Assembly (NCBI GenBank): GCA_050013795.1
Contig: JBEKEO010000199.1
Span: forward strand, 1-5,854
Length of the DNA stretch: 5,854 bases
DNA from: CAWHOW01 sp050013795
GTDB lineage: Bacteria > Bacteroidota > Bacteroidia > Bacteroidales > CG2-30-32-10
Direction: 5' to 3'
The position numbers were made by a program, and so were the translations under genes. Positions 5,165-5,854 of the stretch are shown in pieces (position 1 is the first letter of the stretch; each line of letters starts with the position of its first letter). The notes beneath the pieces were generated by a model. The model made no database searches, was not told the origin of the DNA, and was given only the letters and a program-made list of their open reading frames with translations.

Positions 5165-5512
5165 TTAATTACTTCCCTGTTTATTAAAGCTATTCAGTAT
5201 CCCCGTAACAATTGACAGGATAATACTGAAAGCAACAGCCCACCAGAAGCCATCAACACGGAAACCTTTAACAATGTCGCTTGTAAGCAGAATGATAGCA
5301 GCGTTTATTACCAGCAGGAAAAAACCAAGAGTGAAAAATGTAATAGGGATGGTAAGCAGTATAAGAACGGGCTTTAAAAGATTGTTTAAAATTGCCAGTA
5401 CAGCCGCCACTATCAATGCAGTAAAGTAGCCGTCGATATGAATGCCTCTCAATAGCCATGAAGTTATAAGTACGGCAAATGCCGAAATGATTATTTTTAA
5501 TAGTGTGTTCAT
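5165..5512 (-). CDS. Phage-holin-4_2 / YvlD-like small membrane protein
   Basis: The 115-residue protein is almost entirely hydrophobic, with four membrane segments near residues 3-21, 29-52, 56-77 and 88-107. The order of motifs matches the superfamily named mycobacterial 4TMS phage holin (Pfam Phage_holin_4_2, including Bacillus YvlD). These are GIHIDGYFTALIVAAVLAILN (23-43), LLKPVLILLTIPITFFTLGFF (45-65), then VINAAIILL (68-76) and GFRVDGFWWAVAFSIILS (83-100). Length is typical for the family. Despite the name, most chromosomal members are not phage genes and their role is unknown, with envelope-stress links in Firmicutes. Nothing phage-like surrounds it here. The start codon ATG is preceded by AT-rich DNA without a Shine-Dalgarno motif. 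It may share a transcript with the partial minus-strand gene to the right, although the repeat palindrome between them argues for separation. Confidence 0.85.
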   Translation of the reverse strand: MNTLLKIIISAFAVLITSWLLRGIHIDGYFTALIVAAVLAILNNLLKPVLILLTIPITFFTLGFFLLVINAAIILLTSDIVKGFRVDGFWWAVAFSIILSIVTGILNSFNKQGSN

Positions 5513-5580
5513 TTATAAATATAGATAATAGGTTTGCAAATAATAGTACAGTAAATAGTTGATGGGTTAGGCGGCTTGTC

Positions 5581-5652
5581 AGGTTGTAAGTTATTGGTCT
5601 TAAGTTTTAAACTAAAGACTAATGACCATTGACCAAACCAGTTGCTCAACCT
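5581..5652. repeat. Palindromic heptamer element (GTYNTAA / ACYANNG units)
   Basis: Four left heptamers (GTTGTAA, GTTATTG and two more, 5583-5610) are followed without a gap by four right heptamers (ACTAAAG, ACTAATG and two more, 5611-5638). The centre is a near-perfect hairpin: GTCTTAAGTTT (5597-5607) against AAACTAAAGAC (5609-5619), with 10 of 11 pairs. The outer ends AGGTTG (5581-5586) and CAACCT (5647-5652) also match. The element lies between two minus-strand genes and is non-coding. It could act as a transcript-end hairpin for the right-hand gene, whose stop codon is at 5681. Confidence 0.7.
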
Positions 5653-5680
5653 TTTAACCTAAAACATTATTTCTTTCAAT

Positions 5681-5854
5681 TTAATTAGTATAATTTCCGG
5701 TAAAATTAATAGAAATCAGGAATTCAAGAACAGTTTTATTCAAACTTGGTATATAGGAAGCCCTTACGCCCGGAGTGATGGGGAAAATAAAACGCACAAT
5801 GTTCATATCAGTGGTCAATTCAATGCCAGTTGACTGATAATTAGTAGTAACAGA
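5681..5854 (-). CDS. C-terminal end of a gene, probably an outer-membrane beta-barrel protein (partial)
   Basis: A minus-strand frame enters from the right edge and stays open for 57 codons to TAA at 5681-5683. It contains IELTTDMNIVRFIF, then PITPGVRASYIP, then TVLEFLISINFTG and ends NYTN. Alternating hydrophobic residues in strand-length blocks separated by short turns, with G-V-R-x-S-Y, resemble the last strands of a Bacteroidota outer-membrane barrel, as found behind some TolB/PD40-like propeller domains. It does not end exactly in the aromatic residue typical of classic barrels. The rest of the gene lies outside, so the family is inferred only. Confidence 0.6.
   Translation of the reverse strand, partial: SVTTNYQSTGIELTTDMNIVRFIFPITPGVRASYIPSLNKTVLEFLISINFTGNYTN

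Noticed and set aside
5165..5512. Prophage remnant because of the holin-like protein
   Set aside because: The family name is historical; most chromosomal members are not phage genes, and no lysin, integrase or structural gene is present.
5513..5560. Promoter for the holin-like gene
   Set aside because: The only TTTG word upstream on the minus strand has the wrong spacing to its TA, and no TTG box is found at the right distance.

Overview
The window looks like chromosomal DNA from a member of the Bacteroidota. The evidence is a type IX secretion (Por) C-terminal sorting domain on a secreted beta-propeller protein, AT-rich intergenic DNA, genes without Shine-Dalgarno sequences, and several sequences resembling the Bacteroidota promoter element TAnnTTTG. 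The genus cannot be named from the sequence alone.

Layout from left to right. (1) The last 17 codons of an upstream + strand gene. (2) A 719-residue TMTC/PMT-like multi-spanning membrane protein with C-terminal TPR repeats (83-2242, +). (3) A convergent intergenic gap with a small hairpin, a short heptamer run and an 88-bp palindromic element. (4) A 410-residue secreted seven-bladed YVTN-type propeller with a T9SS tail (2444-3676, -). (5) A divergent intergenic region of about 640 bp dominated by a 21-bp tandem array of about 13 units (3845-4117). (6) A 231-residue lipoprotein of unknown function (4320-5015, +). (7) A second convergent gap packed with heptamer repeats, CTCTGTG repeats and a hairpin. 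(8) A 115-residue four-helix membrane protein of the phage-holin-4_2/YvlD type (5165-5512, -). (9) A symmetrical heptamer-repeat palindrome. (10) The C-terminal 57 codons of another - strand gene, probably ending in an outer-membrane beta-barrel (5681-5854).

The protein-coding genes share an envelope theme (glycosyltransferase-like membrane protein, T9SS-exported propeller, lipoprotein, small inner-membrane protein, probable outer-membrane barrel). They do not form one operon, because orientation switches repeatedly, and no joint pathway is claimed.

The most unusual aspect is repeat density. Several unrelated-looking repeats share a 7-bp period and often inverted-arm symmetry. They sit both between genes and inside the propeller gene, where one forms the strands around the conserved core of the sorting domain and another lies in the signal peptide. 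Separately, the 21-bp array (7 codons, or about two helical turns) lies between two divergent promoters and keeps exact 21-bp phasing through 13 units. These are the best candidates for something undescribed.
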